A stretch of 64,000 nucleotides of DNA from CAYFYJ01 sp964347415 (GCA_964347415.1 CAYFYJ010000022.1:89899-153898); one strand, 5' to 3'. Positions 17,851 to 26,206 are shown, counted from the first letter of the stretch. Notes: generated by a model from the sequence alone, not told the origin. Program-made: numbers and translations.

Positions 17851-17882
17851 TATATCAATATTGATATATTAGCATTGATATA
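17851..17882. promoter_or_regulatory. palindromic PadR operator
   Basis: The 18-base perfect palindrome TATATCAAT/ATTGATATA at 17851-17868 touches the PadR start codon. The half-site ATTGATATA recurs at 17874-17882, fourteen bases away. PadR proteins bind such dyads; this placement at the promoter fits autoregulation. Confidence 0.7.
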
Positions 17883-17961
17883 TTTATATTTTTTAATCAA
17901 ATCAACAGAAAAAATGCATCAATAAAAATAGAAAAAAAGAGGGGAATAATTCCCCACCAAT

Positions 17962-18129
17962 TTAACAATCCCTTGATTTCAACGTCTTTCTTCCGTTTGC
18001 CTTTGCTCTATCACCTGCTCTTCTAACCATAGCAGCTACGTCTGCGTCAAGTCTCTTCAAGAATTCGTCACTGACGTTGAACCTTCCCTTTACTAACTCT
18101 CTTATCGCGCTTTTTACGATTACAGCCAT
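17962..18129 (-). CDS. short histone-fold protein
   Basis: 55 residues beginning MAVIVKSAIRELVKG, with the middle FLKRLDADVAAMVRRAGDRA and the end KANGRKTLKSRDC. This matches short archaeal histone-fold proteins of the DUF1931 type, with the conserved RxTLKxRD end that forms the second loop and helix of the fold. Such proteins dimerise and bind DNA. A GGGGGTG ribosome site lies eight bases ahead of ATG 18129. A TATA element and leader hairpin lie further upstream. Confidence 0.85.
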   Translation of the reverse strand: MAVIVKSAIRELVKGRFNVSDEFLKRLDADVAAMVRRAGDRAKANGRKTLKSRDC

Positions 18130-18157
18130 TTATTTTTCACCCCCTCGTTTAAGGTCT

Positions 18158-18226
18158 AAAAAGCCTTAAAAAGGGCTTTTTTCTACTATTTTATAGCACA
18201 TACTTATATAAAAAGCTTTGCTTTTT
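18158..18226 (-). promoter_or_regulatory. histone gene promoter and leader hairpins
   Basis: On the minus strand a TATA element TTTTTATATAAG lies at about 18214-18203, so transcription should begin near 18180. There the sequence forms a stem: AAAAAGCC at 18158-18165 with GGCTTTTT at 18174-18181. A second perfect stem AAAAAGC-TTT-GCTTTTT at 18210-18226 overlaps the TATA element. The predicted mRNA would therefore begin with a hairpin directly before the ribosome site. Confidence 0.45.
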
Positions 18227-18246
18227 CGGGGGTTTTAGGTATTTTA

Positions 18247-18267
18247 GCATTTTGTTTTAAAAAATGC
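18247..18267. other. hairpin between histone and zinc-protein genes
   Basis: GCATTTT at 18247-18253 pairs with AAAATGC at 18261-18267. It lies 39 bases beyond the stop of the gene ending at 18306 and may help end that transcript, but archaeal terminators usually need only T runs. Confidence 0.3.
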
Positions 18268-18305
18268 ACTAAAACACATAAAAGAAGGCAGTATTTTTAA
18301 CCTTT

Positions 18306-18632
18306 TTAACAAACTTCTATTTTTTTCCCTGAAACAACCTTTCCCTTGTTTTTGTTGCAATTTGGACACAATACTCTAAAAACATCTTCTGGATTTGATG
18401 TTCTAGTCTCACCAGTATAACCACAAGAGCATCTTATCTCCACAGGTATTTCCTGTACAAATGTTTTCACAGGAACTTGATAATGAATCAACATCTGTTT
18501 GAGTAATAGATCAAACTCTTTGATATGATGAGATTTTGGAACTTTTACAATAAAACTTTTTTTCCCATTCTTCGTCCACTCACCCATTATCTGGCCGATG
18601 GTCTCTGTCACATACTTGACTTCACGTGCCAA
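18306..18632 (-). CDS. small zinc-ribbon protein, HypA-like C terminus
   Basis: 108 residues. The N-terminal half is mixed alpha/beta without a clear family. The C-terminal half has two cysteine pairs, RCSCGYTG and VLCPNCNK, followed by GKVVSGKKIEV, an arrangement like the zinc ribbon of HypA metallochaperones. No hydrogenase genes are in the window. The start is TTG at 18632: GGTGAT lies just ahead and no in-frame ATG is found upstream. The call as real is good; function is open. Confidence 0.7.
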   Translation of the reverse strand: MAREVKYVTETIGQIMGEWTKNGKKSFIVKVPKSHHIKEFDLLLKQMLIHYQVPVKTFVQEIPVEIRCSCGYTGETRTSNPEDVFRVLCPNCNKNKGKVVSGKKIEVC

Positions 18633-18714
18633 TGAATCACCAAAAAACTTAACTAAAACACTCTCCCGACATAGTAATAATATATTATTTGTTCTTCTCG
18701 GTTATAAACGTTAC

Positions 18715-18954
18715 TTACTGGTTGTTCTTTCCGCCTGGTAGAACCCTTATTCCTGCTTTGAATGGTTCCTCGTCCCCCTTACCGTATTTCTTCACGAAAG
18801 TAGAAGTTTTCATTTTTAGTTTTTTCGAACATTCCTCACAGACGTATGCAACCTTTCTCGTTTTTGTGTTGCCGAGTGTTACAACTTCTATGTTTTTCTT
18901 ACAAACAGAACATTTGCCTGGATGCCTGAGTGAAATCATTATTTTTTTTATCAT
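18715..18954 (-). CDS. small two-CxxC zinc-finger protein
   Basis: 79 residues with KCSVCKKN and YVCEECSKK forming one zinc site, then a basic stretch (KKLKMKTSTFVKKYGKG). It looks like a small ribosome- or RNA-associated zinc protein, but I do not recognise the family. ATG 18954 lies ten bases after the tRNA-Met gene; ATG 18939 (MISLRHPGK) is an equally good start. A longer frame would begin inside the tRNA and is rejected. Confidence 0.65.
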   Translation of the reverse strand: MIKKIMISLRHPGKCSVCKKNIEVVTLGNTKTRKVAYVCEECSKKLKMKTSTFVKKYGKGDEEPFKAGIRVLPGGKNNQ

Positions 18955-18964
18955 TGGTTTCGAT

Positions 18965-19075
18965 TGCTGGGAGCGGGATTTGAACCCGCGATCTCCGGAT
19001 TTCTTATCATCTTGAATCAAAACTCATTCCTCAATGAGTATGAGTCCGGCGCTTTAACCACTAAGCCACCCCAGC
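18965..19075 (-). tRNA. tRNA-Met (CAT), elongator type, with a 38-base intron
   Basis: Read on the minus strand, acceptor GCTGGGG (19075-19069) pairs with TCCCAGC, discriminator A at 18965. T arm GCGGG-TTCAAAT-CCCGC. The anticodon stem CCGGA (19049-19045) pairs with TCCGG (18999-18995) once 19001-19038 is removed, leaving anticodon CAT at 19042-19040. The intron lies at the 37/38 site. The G1-C72 pair argues against initiator tRNA; a tRNA-Ile with modified CAT is the alternative. Confidence 0.85.
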
Positions 19076-19109
19076 TTCAATAAAGAATTAGAGAATCAAA
19101 ATTTATAAG

Positions 19110-19754
19110 TCATTTCTCATCCAAAATCTCTTTAACCATCTTCTCAAAATCTCTATGAGATTCTTCAAAACCCCTTTTAGGATACCTTTCACTTTCTGTC
19201 ACAATATAGTATTCTGCTAATGCTATGACATCTCCTTGTCCCCAGCCCAGATCCTTTTCATCCTTTTTCACGAATTCTTTGAAATCAGACATTAATTGGT
19301 CTTCTTTCAGTTTTTCTTCAATTTCTTTTTCAATTTCTCTGGACGATTTACCTACAAAATCAAATCCTTTTTTTGGACGGGCATGTCTGTTATATCTAGA
19401 CATCCTAGATGCAACGAAAGCTATTACGTAAACATTCTCCTCGCCGAATTCTTTATTCAAGAGTTCGATTTCTGTGGGCGATCTTAAACCAGATAAAAAA
19501 ACCAGTTTCTTGTCTTTAAACCGCGTATTAACAATTTCAATTAGTTTTTCAGTTAAATACGAATCAGAGATTTTCTTCAATTCCAACGTCACTTTTTTTA
19601 TATTTTCAATTGTAGCTTCTAAACCTCTTTTTTTTAACTCTTCATATAAAGGCGTATGCGTTTCCAATAATGGGAAACCATATTTTTCACCAAATTTTTT
19701 TGGATGGCTACTCTTACCGGAACCAGGCATACCTACGGTAACAACAATTTTCAT
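19110..19754 (-). CDS. P-loop kinase of the UPF0200 / dephospho-CoA-kinase-like type
   Basis: 214 residues with Walker A GMPGSGKSS at the N terminus, the lid-like SRMSRYNRHARPKKGF segment and DLGWGQGDVIALAEYYIV near the C terminus. This is the pattern of archaeal UPF0200 proteins, small nucleotide kinases whose substrate is not settled. It lies four bases before the downstream end of the Nudix gene, so the two are co-transcribed. Confidence 0.8.
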   Translation of the reverse strand: MKIVVTVGMPGSGKSSHPKKFGEKYGFPLLETHTPLYEELKKRGLEATIENIKKVTLELKKISDSYLTEKLIEIVNTRFKDKKLVFLSGLRSPTEIELLNKEFGEENVYVIAFVASRMSRYNRHARPKKGFDFVGKSSREIEKEIEEKLKEDQLMSDFKEFVKKDEKDLGWGQGDVIALAEYYIVTESERYPKRGFEESHRDFEKMVKEILDEK

Positions 19755-19758
19755 TGGA

Positions 19759-20196
19759 TCACTTAATCTGAATATTTTGTTTTTTGATGTTCTTAAATAT
19801 TGAGTTTAATTGATCTTGGTCTATATAATCATAATTTTTAACATCTTCTTTGCCAATCCATGCAAAATCAACATGTTCATCTCCATCCACTCGAGTGTTC
19901 TCATCATTCAGAACCCTACAAAGATAAATTATACCAACAACACTTATGTTATCTGGTCTGACGAAATTAAAAACACTCATAGGTCTTATAATTTCTATAT
20001 CCAAATTAACTTCTTCCTTAACTTCCCTCTTGAGGCCCTCTTTCGCATCTTCACCTTCTTGCAACTTCCCTCCTGGTATAGTCCATTTGCTAGGAAATGC
20101 TATTTCTTTCGCATTCCTCTTTATTATTAATAGCTTGTTCTTTTTGTTGAAGACTGCAGCCTTTGGTGTTACAATATGCGTCGGATATTTTCCCAT
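19759..20196 (-). CDS. Nudix hydrolase
   Basis: A 145-residue Nudix protein starting MGKYPTHIVTPKAAV. The box GGKLQEGEDAKEGLKREVKEEV is complete, given here as GGxLxEGE...REVKEE. I chose ATG 20196 because the fold begins there; a longer frame to 20253 adds only hydrophobic residues and overlaps the lipoprotein gene. The wide substrate class cannot be narrowed. Confidence 0.85.
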   Translation of the reverse strand: MGKYPTHIVTPKAAVFNKKNKLLIIKRNAKEIAFPSKWTIPGGKLQEGEDAKEGLKREVKEEVNLDIEIIRPMSVFNFVRPDNISVVGIIYLCRVLNDENTRVDGDEHVDFAWIGKEDVKNYDYIDQDQLNSIFKNIKKQNIQIK

Positions 20197-20249
20197 TTCA
20201 TCACAAAAATATTGAAGAATTAAATAAACATTGATAAATAAAAACTTTT

Positions 20250-21206
20250 TCAATAAGTTGGTTTTACTGTAACTGGACTAGAACCATCAATGTAGTATGA
20301 ATATTCAAATATTATTTGAAATTGTTTATCCACTTTATTCGTAAAACTCCCTACTTTGGAAGGCATAAATGTACAATAAAGAATATGAGATTCCCCACTA
20401 CTGAGTTTCATTTCTTGTTCGTTACAGCTAATAATGTCACCTACTATGCTGGTTCTTAAATAATATTTTTTCGCGTTAGTATCATCCTGTTCACAACCTA
20501 AACCAACATCGCAAATATAAGGATAACCCTTACCCACATTTTCTATTTTAAATTTCATGATTCTATCCCCTAAGTCAGTTGGATCAATAATAAAATGTCT
20601 ACCACTAAAAGGAATCACAGATATAGGGCCATTTGTTAATTCAGAAGAAACTATGCCGCCAGAACTATATAATTTTTGTCTTTCCTCTTCATTTAACGAT
20701 TGTAGATAATTATCATCGATAACTCTAATGATTCCAGAATATGTTGTGTTATAATTGTATTCCACTCTCACTCGGAAATCATAATCCGTCTCAGAAGTAA
20801 CCCCTGAAGGTGCTCGCAGTTTCCACTCATAATAATCTGTAGCGCCCTCTATTTCTATAACAGGATCGGGTTGATACAAGTCTCCACCAGATGGCAGATT
20901 AGCTTGTATAAAACTTTTATCCAATTCTCGAAGACCATTTCCCCTTATAATCCAATCTCCTCCAGAAGACCCAAAATCAACTCCATAAACTTGAATTTTT
21001 TTAAGCTCAGCTCTGCTGCCGCCCACATTCTGAACCTCCAAACGCAATACAACATTATCTTTCCCATAGACAGGTGAATGATCGAATGAGAGATCAGTAA
21101 TGGCAACACCATCTTTGGTAGAAACAGTAACTGTTCCATTATCATCTATACAGCCTGAAATAACTATAATCAGGAATATTGAGAGCAAAATCGATAAACG
21201 CTTCAT
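20250..21206 (-). CDS. lipoprotein-like surface protein
   Basis: 318 residues with a signal peptide ending in the lipobox-like VISGC (C at 19), which suggests a lipid-anchored exported protein. The body is beta-rich with CARDB-like strands (VVLRLEVQNVGGSRAELKKIQVYGVD; later FKIENVGKGYPYICDVGLGCEQDD) and two further cysteines near CNEQEM and LYCTFMP. No catalytic motif is visible. It stands before the Nudix/kinase pair; the link to them is unclear. Confidence 0.78.
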   Translation of the reverse strand: MKRLSILLSIFLIIVISGCIDDNGTVTVSTKDGVAITDLSFDHSPVYGKDNVVLRLEVQNVGGSRAELKKIQVYGVDFGSSGGDWIIRGNGLRELDKSFIQANLPSGGDLYQPDPVIEIEGATDYYEWKLRAPSGVTSETDYDFRVRVEYNYNTTYSGIIRVIDDNYLQSLNEEERQKLYSSGGIVSSELTNGPISVIPFSGRHFIIDPTDLGDRIMKFKIENVGKGYPYICDVGLGCEQDDTNAKKYYLRTSIVGDIISCNEQEMKLSSGESHILYCTFMPSKVGSFTNKVDKQFQIIFEYSYYIDGSSPVTVKPTY

Positions 21207-21244
21207 ACTACTATTTTAGAATTATGACTTTAAACAATTTTTTA

Positions 21245-21310
<66 letters not shown>

Positions 21311-21320
<10 letters not shown>

Positions 21321-21619
21321 TGAGTTACATTCTTCAACCATTCTAAATACTTGTCGTAAACTTTTTCAACCTTTATTTCTACAATCTCTGGGACTTCATA
21401 CGGATGAATTTCTTTTATTTTTTGGAAGACTTTTTGAACTAATTCCACCCTAGTTTTAAATATTATTAAACATTCTTTTTCTTCGTTGATTTTTCCTTTC
21501 CACCAAAATCTACTTCCCACATCTATTTTACTTGCACATGCTGCTAGTTTTAATTCTAAGATTTCATCTATCAACATCTGGGACTTATCTATTGCACATG
21601 TTGTTAATACTAATCGCAT
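21311..21619 (-). CDS. cutA: CutA1 divalent-cation tolerance protein
   Basis: 102 residues covering the whole CutA fold: MRLVLTTCAIDKSQMLIDEILELKLAACASK, then GSRFWWKGKINEEKECLIIFKT, then IKEIHPYEVPEIVEIKVEKV. The HPYEVPEI block and the WWKGK strand are diagnostic. The family forms trimers and binds copper; its cell role is still debated. ATG 21619 has AGGTGT just ahead and follows the Nudix stop by nine bases. Confidence 0.95.
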
Positions 21620-21627
21620 GTTTACAC

Positions 21628-22059
21628 CTACTTTGTTGACCAGTAAGTTCCATTCCTCTTTTTCCACTTCAAATAATCAATAATAATTTTTTTATGATCG
21701 AATGAGAGCCCATTTAGAATTTTATCATCGATCTTGAACCAAGCGGCAGAAGCAGCATCATTCCCCCCCTTCACTATTCCAGTTTTAGGTTCTGCTATGA
21801 AAACTGTAGTCAACAAATGACCCCTAGGATCTCTGTCAGGTATGGAGTAGACACCTAATATTTCTTTTAATTCAACGTCAAGAGAAGTTTCTTCTTTTGC
21901 TTCTATAATGGCTCTTTCTTCAATCAATTCACCTTCATTAACAAAACCACCTGGTATCGCTAATTTACCTTTGAAAGGTTCGTTCTTTCTTGTGATTAGA
22001 ACTATTCTATCATCTTTCTCTATTATAATATCTACTGTTGGAGTCGGGTTCTTGTACAT
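21628..22059 (-). CDS. Nudix hydrolase, ADP-ribose pyrophosphatase-like
   Basis: 143 residues beginning MYKNPTPTVDIII, with GKLAIPGGFVNEGELIEERAIIEAKEET as the Nudix box region and the later VYSIPDRDPRGHLLTTVFIA, a pattern typical of ADP-ribose pyrophosphatases. Both catalytic Glu positions are present. It is followed by cutA nine bases on and preceded by tRNA-Lys(TTT). Confidence 0.9.
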   Translation of the reverse strand: MYKNPTPTVDIIIEKDDRIVLITRKNEPFKGKLAIPGGFVNEGELIEERAIIEAKEETSLDVELKEILGVYSIPDRDPRGHLLTTVFIAEPKTGIVKGGNDAASAAWFKIDDKILNGLSFDHKKIIIDYLKWKKRNGTYWSTK

Positions 22060-22069
22060 TAAATCACGA

Positions 22070-22143
22070 TGGGCCCGGCGCGATTTGAACGCGCGACCAA
22101 CTGGTTAAAAGCCAGCTGCTCTACCATGCTGAGCTACGGGCCC
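22070..22143 (-). tRNA. tRNA-Lys (TTT)
   Basis: Acceptor GGGCCCG pairs with CGGGCCC; D arm as in the neighbouring tRNA-Lys; anticodon loop CTTTTAA with TTT; T arm GCGCG-TTCAAAT-CGCGC; discriminator A. It lies 750 bases upstream of tRNA-Lys(CTT) and shares acceptor start and D arm with it. Confidence 0.95.
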
Positions 22144-22209
22144 TATAGTATTTACAATAAATATGAGAACAAGAAAAATTAAAGTTTTAAAAATAATGTT
22201 TAATACAAA

Positions 22210-22395
22210 CTACCTCTTTCTGTTCCTGTATATATCTCTAGTTTGCCAGTTGAAATTTTTTATCTTAGAGTTTTCACCATATCCACAAGCAGAACATTTT
22301 CTCTTTCTGATATGAAAAGCCCTTCTCCCGCATCTTCTACATAAAACATGAGTTCTTTTCTGATGTTTACCAAAAGATGGTGTTCCCCTTGTCAT
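22210..22395 (-). CDS. rpl37e: 50S ribosomal protein L37e
   Basis: 61 residues starting MTRGTPSFGKHQKRTHVLC, with the zinc ribbon CRRCG...KCSACGYG and the closing KNFNWQ, as in all L37e proteins. ATG 22395 gives the normal N terminus. The Lsm gene lies 14 bases upstream; the Lsm-L37e pair is a common archaeal arrangement. Confidence 0.97.
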   Translation of the reverse strand: MTRGTPSFGKHQKRTHVLCRRCGRRAFHIRKRKCSACGYGENSKIKNFNWQTRDIYRNRKR

Positions 22396-22409
22396 TGCTA
22401 TCACCTAAT

Positions 22410-22625
22410 CTAAACAGGAGAAGCATAGAGTATCGTGTCGCCTCTGATCAAGAGTGTGGTTAATTTTCTTTTGTTTTCTCCCTGTATTTCAGAATCCTCT
22501 AACCAAAGGTTGAGATGCAAGTCTAAAGCCACAAGCGTTCCTGTTATCTCTTCACCATTCTTCAATTTAACAAAAACCTTTTTCCCTTTCGCTTTGTCTA
22601 ATGCATCTATGGGTCTATCTGGCAT
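22410..22625 (-). CDS. archaeal Lsm/Sm-like RNA-binding protein
   Basis: 71 residues forming one Sm fold. Sm1 is KKVFVKLKNGEEITGTLVALDLHLNLWLEDSE, with the usual D-x-H-x-N core seen as DLHLNLWL. Sm2 is LLIRGDTILYASPV. It should form a ring binding U-rich RNA. It is transcribed ahead of L37e. Confidence 0.96.
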   Translation of the reverse strand: MPDRPIDALDKAKGKKVFVKLKNGEEITGTLVALDLHLNLWLEDSEIQGENKRKLTTLLIRGDTILYASPV

Positions 22626-22750
22626 TTTTTCACTATTTTACTTTTGTCAACATCTATACTTAAATACTTTTTATACACCGTTTTAACTCACCGAACGAAT
22701 AGTAATATTTAAGAAGATATGCTTAAATTTATCTAAGATAAGGTCATCAT

Positions 22751-23143
22751 ATGTCCAAATGGAATATAGACAAGGGCAAGAAAGTTACTGGCGGCGTAAT
22801 ACATTCGCATAGAAAGAAGAGAAGATTTCAGAGAGGATCATTACCCTTACACACAAAAGTTGGCGAAGAAATAAAATGGATTGATAGGAAGAGAGGGGGA
22901 GTAAGGAAAATTAAACTGGCCAGGGTTGAATTTGCGAATGTTATTGATCCCAAGACTAATAAAGCAAAAAAAGTAAAGATATTGGACGTTCTAAAGAATG
23001 AGGCCGATCCACATTTAGTCCGTAGTGAAATCATAACCAAAGGAGCCATCATAAAAACAGAGTTGGGTGAAGCCAAGGTTATTTCTAGACCTTCTCAGGA
23101 TGGGGTAGTAAATACCCTCATTTTAACTACTGAAGAGAAGTAA
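22751..23143 (+). CDS. rps8e: 30S ribosomal protein S8e
   Basis: 130 residues with KKVTGGVIHSHRKKRRFQRGS at the N terminus and LGEAKVISRPSQDGVVNTLIL at the C terminus, both diagnostic of archaeal S8e. An AGGTCATC element precedes ATG 22751, and GCTTAAATTT near 22721-22730 is a likely TATA box. It is divergent from Lsm and convergent with copA. Confidence 0.95.
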   Translation: MSKWNIDKGKKVTGGVIHSHRKKRRFQRGSLPLHTKVGEEIKWIDRKRGGVRKIKLARVEFANVIDPKTNKAKKVKILDVLKNEADPHLVRSEIITKGAIIKTELGEAKVISRPSQDGVVNTLILTTEEK

Positions 23144-23194
23144 ATATAAACTAAGATAATTCTACCTCTTTTTGATCCATCTAAATTCGCATAA

Positions 23195-25657
23195 TCATTT
23201 CACTCTTATTTTAGGTATATATCTTTTCATTGACAGTGAATTCGTCACAACAGAAACAGAGCTGAATGCCATCGCCGTCGCAGCGATCATAGGGTTCAAC
23301 AAAAATCCAAAGAAAGGATATAATATACCTGCAGCTATTGGTATCCCTACAGCATTGTAGAAGAATGCCCAAAACAAGTTTTGTTTTATTTTTTTAATTG
23401 TATAACCACTCAAATCTATACCAGTTACAACATCCCTCAAATCGTCTTTGATGAGAATAATATCTCCAGTCTCCATTGCCACGTCTGTCCCAGAGCCAAC
23501 TGCTATTCCAACATCTGCTTGAGCTAGAGCAGGGGCATCATTTATCCCATCACCAACCATTGCCACTATTTTACCCTCTGCTTGTAACTTCTTTATCTCT
23601 TTAGCCTTATCTGCAGGAAGTACTTCTGCCAAAACACGATCGATACCAACTTGTTTCGCTATAGCCCTTCCAACTCTTTCATTATCTCCCGTAATTATAG
23701 CAACTTCTTTACCCATTCTGTGTAATTCTTCGACAGCCTCTTTACTGTACTCTTTCAACGTATCCGCCACAGCTATTATTCCTATAATTTTTTTATTCAA
23801 GGCCAATATCATCGCAGTTTTACCTTGTTCCTCCAATCTTTTCATTTCTTCCTCAATGTGACTTGTATCGATTTTGTTATCCTTCATCAGCCCCCTGTTT
23901 CCAAGCAAGATCGCTCTTTTCTGATACATTGCCTTCACACCCTTACCAGTTACTGCTTTAAAATGACTTGTATCAGGAATCTTGATCTTCTTCCTTCTCA
24001 CTTCCTTAACAATCGCTTCTCCAAGAGGATGTTCTGATCCCTTCTCAACGATTCCAGCAAATTTTAATACTTCTTTTTCATTGTGTTTTTCAACAGGAAC
24101 AACATCTGTAACTTCTGGTTCACCTTTTGTCAAAGTTCCTGTCTTATCGAATACTACGGTTTGCAACTTATGTGAAGTTTCTAAAGCTTCGGCACCCTTC
24201 ATCAATATTCCGTTTTCAGCTCCCTTTCCAGTGCCAACCATTATTGCAGTAGGAGTTGCCAATCCTAGAGCACAAGGACATGCAATTATCAAAACTGCGA
24301 TAAAAACAGTTAAAGCAAAAACAAAAGATCGTCCGGCAACAAAATACCATAAACCAAAGGCTACTATCGCTATGACGATGACTGCTGGAACAAAATATTG
24401 TGCTACTTTATCCGCCAACAATTGTATTGGAGCTTTAGAGGTCATTGCCTCTTCTACTATCTTTATTATATGTGCAAGAACTGTATCTTTACCAACACCC
24501 GTTGCTTTAATCTTTAACATACCAGTCTTGTTCATCGTAGATCCAATAACCTTATCTCCTTTCTTCTTCTCAACTGGTATACTCTCTCCTGTTATAACTT
24601 TTTCATCAACCCCTGAATAACCTTCTATTACTATTCCGTCTACCGGTATTTTCTCCCCTGGTCTGATTATAACGATATCACCGACATCAACATCCTCTAT
24701 TGGTATCTCTATCTCTTTACCATTTTTGATGACTTTGGCTGTTTTTGCTTGTAATCCAATCAATTTTTGTAAAACTGTAGAAGTTTTCCCTTTTGTTATA
24801 GCCTCGAGATACTTTCCAAGTAGAATGAAAACTAAGATGAATGCAGCTATTTCATAGTATAGATCCTCTACGCCATAGGTTCCAGTTCCTGACCAGATGG
24901 CTACAGAGATTAAAATACTGTAAATATAAGCTGCAGAAGTACCGATAAAAATCAATGAATCCATGTTTGGAGTTAACCTCAACAGACTCTTGAATCCGAT
25001 GGTATAGAGTTTGAATCCAGCTATTATAACAGGAGTTGTCAGTATTAATTGAACTATTGCTTGATTGTTTTGGATAAGATCAGGGATAGGTAAACCAACC
25101 ATCCATCCCATCGAAAAGTAAAGTAATGGAATTGAAAATATAAGGGATACTATGAGTCTTTTCTTCAAATCTTTAATCTCTTTCTCTTTAACCTCCCTTT
25201 CTCTGTCTAATGCTGTTTCTTCGATTGCTTTATAACCTGTATCTTCAATAACTTTTTTTATTTCGTATAGTTTTATAAACTTTGGGTCAAATTTGATTAC
25301 TGCTTTTTCTGTTGTGTATTCAAGTTCAGCGTTTATTATTCCCTTAGTTTTTTCTAGAGTCTTTTCTACTATACCAGCACAATGAGGAGAAGCCATTCCG
25401 ATTACTTTCAAAATAACTTGATTGACACCTTCTTCCTTCTCTTTCTCTTCAATGACATTATACCCAGTATCTCTAATAGTATCTTTTATTTCAGAAACAT
25501 CGATTTTATCTGGATCATATTCTACAAAAGCCTTTTCAGAAGCGAAATTGACATTGGCTTTTACACTCTCCAATCTATTCAATGCCTTCTCAATCGATTG
25601 TGCACATGCAGCACAATGCATCCCTACTATGGGTAGAATAACTTTTTTCTTAGACAT
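23195..25657 (-). CDS. copA: copper-exporting P1B-type ATPase
   Basis: 820 residues, intact. Two N-terminal HMA domains: the first has GMHCAAC, the second GMASPHCAG, which lacks the first cysteine of CxxC. Then eight helices, TGES, the metal site ACPCALG, phosphorylation site DKTGTLTKGEP, SEHPLG and GDGINDAPAL. The CPC motif places it in the Cu(I)/Ag(I) group. It exports copper using ATP. It lies at the edge of the metal/redox island and is the working counterpart of the broken copy at 2173-4331. Confidence 0.97.
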   Translation of the reverse strand: MSKKKVILPIVGMHCAACAQSIEKALNRLESVKANVNFASEKAFVEYDPDKIDVSEIKDTIRDTGYNVIEEKEKEEGVNQVILKVIGMASPHCAGIVEKTLEKTKGIINAELEYTTEKAVIKFDPKFIKLYEIKKVIEDTGYKAIEETALDREREVKEKEIKDLKKRLIVSLIFSIPLLYFSMGWMVGLPIPDLIQNNQAIVQLILTTPVIIAGFKLYTIGFKSLLRLTPNMDSLIFIGTSAAYIYSILISVAIWSGTGTYGVEDLYYEIAAFILVFILLGKYLEAITKGKTSTVLQKLIGLQAKTAKVIKNGKEIEIPIEDVDVGDIVIIRPGEKIPVDGIVIEGYSGVDEKVITGESIPVEKKKGDKVIGSTMNKTGMLKIKATGVGKDTVLAHIIKIVEEAMTSKAPIQLLADKVAQYFVPAVIVIAIVAFGLWYFVAGRSFVFALTVFIAVLIIACPCALGLATPTAIMVGTGKGAENGILMKGAEALETSHKLQTVVFDKTGTLTKGEPEVTDVVPVEKHNEKEVLKFAGIVEKGSEHPLGEAIVKEVRRKKIKIPDTSHFKAVTGKGVKAMYQKRAILLGNRGLMKDNKIDTSHIEEEMKRLEEQGKTAMILALNKKIIGIIAVADTLKEYSKEAVEELHRMGKEVAIITGDNERVGRAIAKQVGIDRVLAEVLPADKAKEIKKLQAEGKIVAMVGDGINDAPALAQADVGIAVGSGTDVAMETGDIILIKDDLRDVVTGIDLSGYTIKKIKQNLFWAFFYNAVGIPIAAGILYPFFGFLLNPMIAATAMAFSSVSVVTNSLSMKRYIPKIRVK

Positions 25658-25689
25658 TTAAATCACATATTAATATCCTCTAAACATAA

Positions 25690-25920
25690 TTACGAACTAA
25701 TAATAAAATAACTACTTAATTCAGCCTTCTCAAGTGCATTTAAACAATTTTTAAGTTCATTGACTACTGTTTGAATGCTGGAGTACTCTTTCTTGACATT
25801 TGCTTTAAATGGTTTAAGTTGTTTTTCCAACTCTTTATTCAATAGATCATCTATTTCATTAAGACTAACAGTAAAAGGTTTATCTTCTCCTTTTCTAACT
25901 AATCGATCAAACCAACTCAA
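25690..25920 (-). CDS. short coiled-coil protein, possibly truncated
   Basis: 76 residues starting MSWFDRLVRKGEDKPFTVSLNEIDDLL, then a heptad-like stretch with Lys and Glu, then an abrupt hydrophobic end YFIISS. The beginning looks like the N terminus of a longer coiled-coil protein, so it may be a remnant cut off by the insertion of the copA side. I do not recognise a family. Confidence 0.5.
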   Translation of the reverse strand: MSWFDRLVRKGEDKPFTVSLNEIDDLLNKELEKQLKPFKANVKKEYSSIQTVVNELKNCLNALEKAELSSYFIISS

Positions 25921-25972
25921 GGTATAACCTACATTTTATTTTTTTAAGTCTTCTAACCTGTTAAGTAAGTCT

Positions 25973-26185
25973 TTATCCACAACAACATCCACTACTTTTT
26001 TGTTTTGAATTTTTTTTCATCTGTGTCTCTAAAATATCCATTTTTTTCCTTTCATCTACGAATTGCTGTGCATGTTCTTCTGAACAGAAATGTTCACCAA
26101 ATCTCACTATATCTTTATTCTTATCGACTTTCATCCCACAAATTTGACAATATTTCTTAAACAAACCGAACACAATTTTCACCAT
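25973..26185 (-). CDS. TRASH/YHS-type metal-binding protein
   Basis: 70 residues. The metal site is YCQICGMKVDKNKDIVRFGEHFCSEEHAQQF, a TRASH/YHS pattern with CxxC plus a later C, and the protein ends in SGCCCG. Such proteins bind copper or other soft metals in the cytosol. ATG 26185 lies five bases from an operator also found before the PadR-TRASH regulator gene, so expression is probably metal dependent. Confidence 0.82.
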   Translation of the reverse strand: MVKIVFGLFKKYCQICGMKVDKNKDIVRFGEHFCSEEHAQQFVDERKKMDILETQMKKNSKQKSSGCCCG

Positions 26186-26189
26186 CTAT

Positions 26190-26206
26190 ATATCATATTT
26201 TGACAT
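26190..26206. promoter_or_regulatory. predicted PadR-TRASH operator, copy 1
   Basis: ATATCA-TATTT-TGACAT. It matches the site at 30611-30627 in 16 of 17 bases, with the same five-base spacer, and lies between the likely TATA region and start of the TRASH gene on the minus strand. Confidence 0.6.

Noticed and set aside
18955..19020. N-terminal extension of the zinc-finger gene
   Set aside because: It runs through the tRNA-Met gene.
23982..24620. Long plus-strand frame opposite copA (212 codons)
   Set aside because: It is a shadow of the intact CopA gene with low-complexity Pro/Thr/Ile content and no domain.
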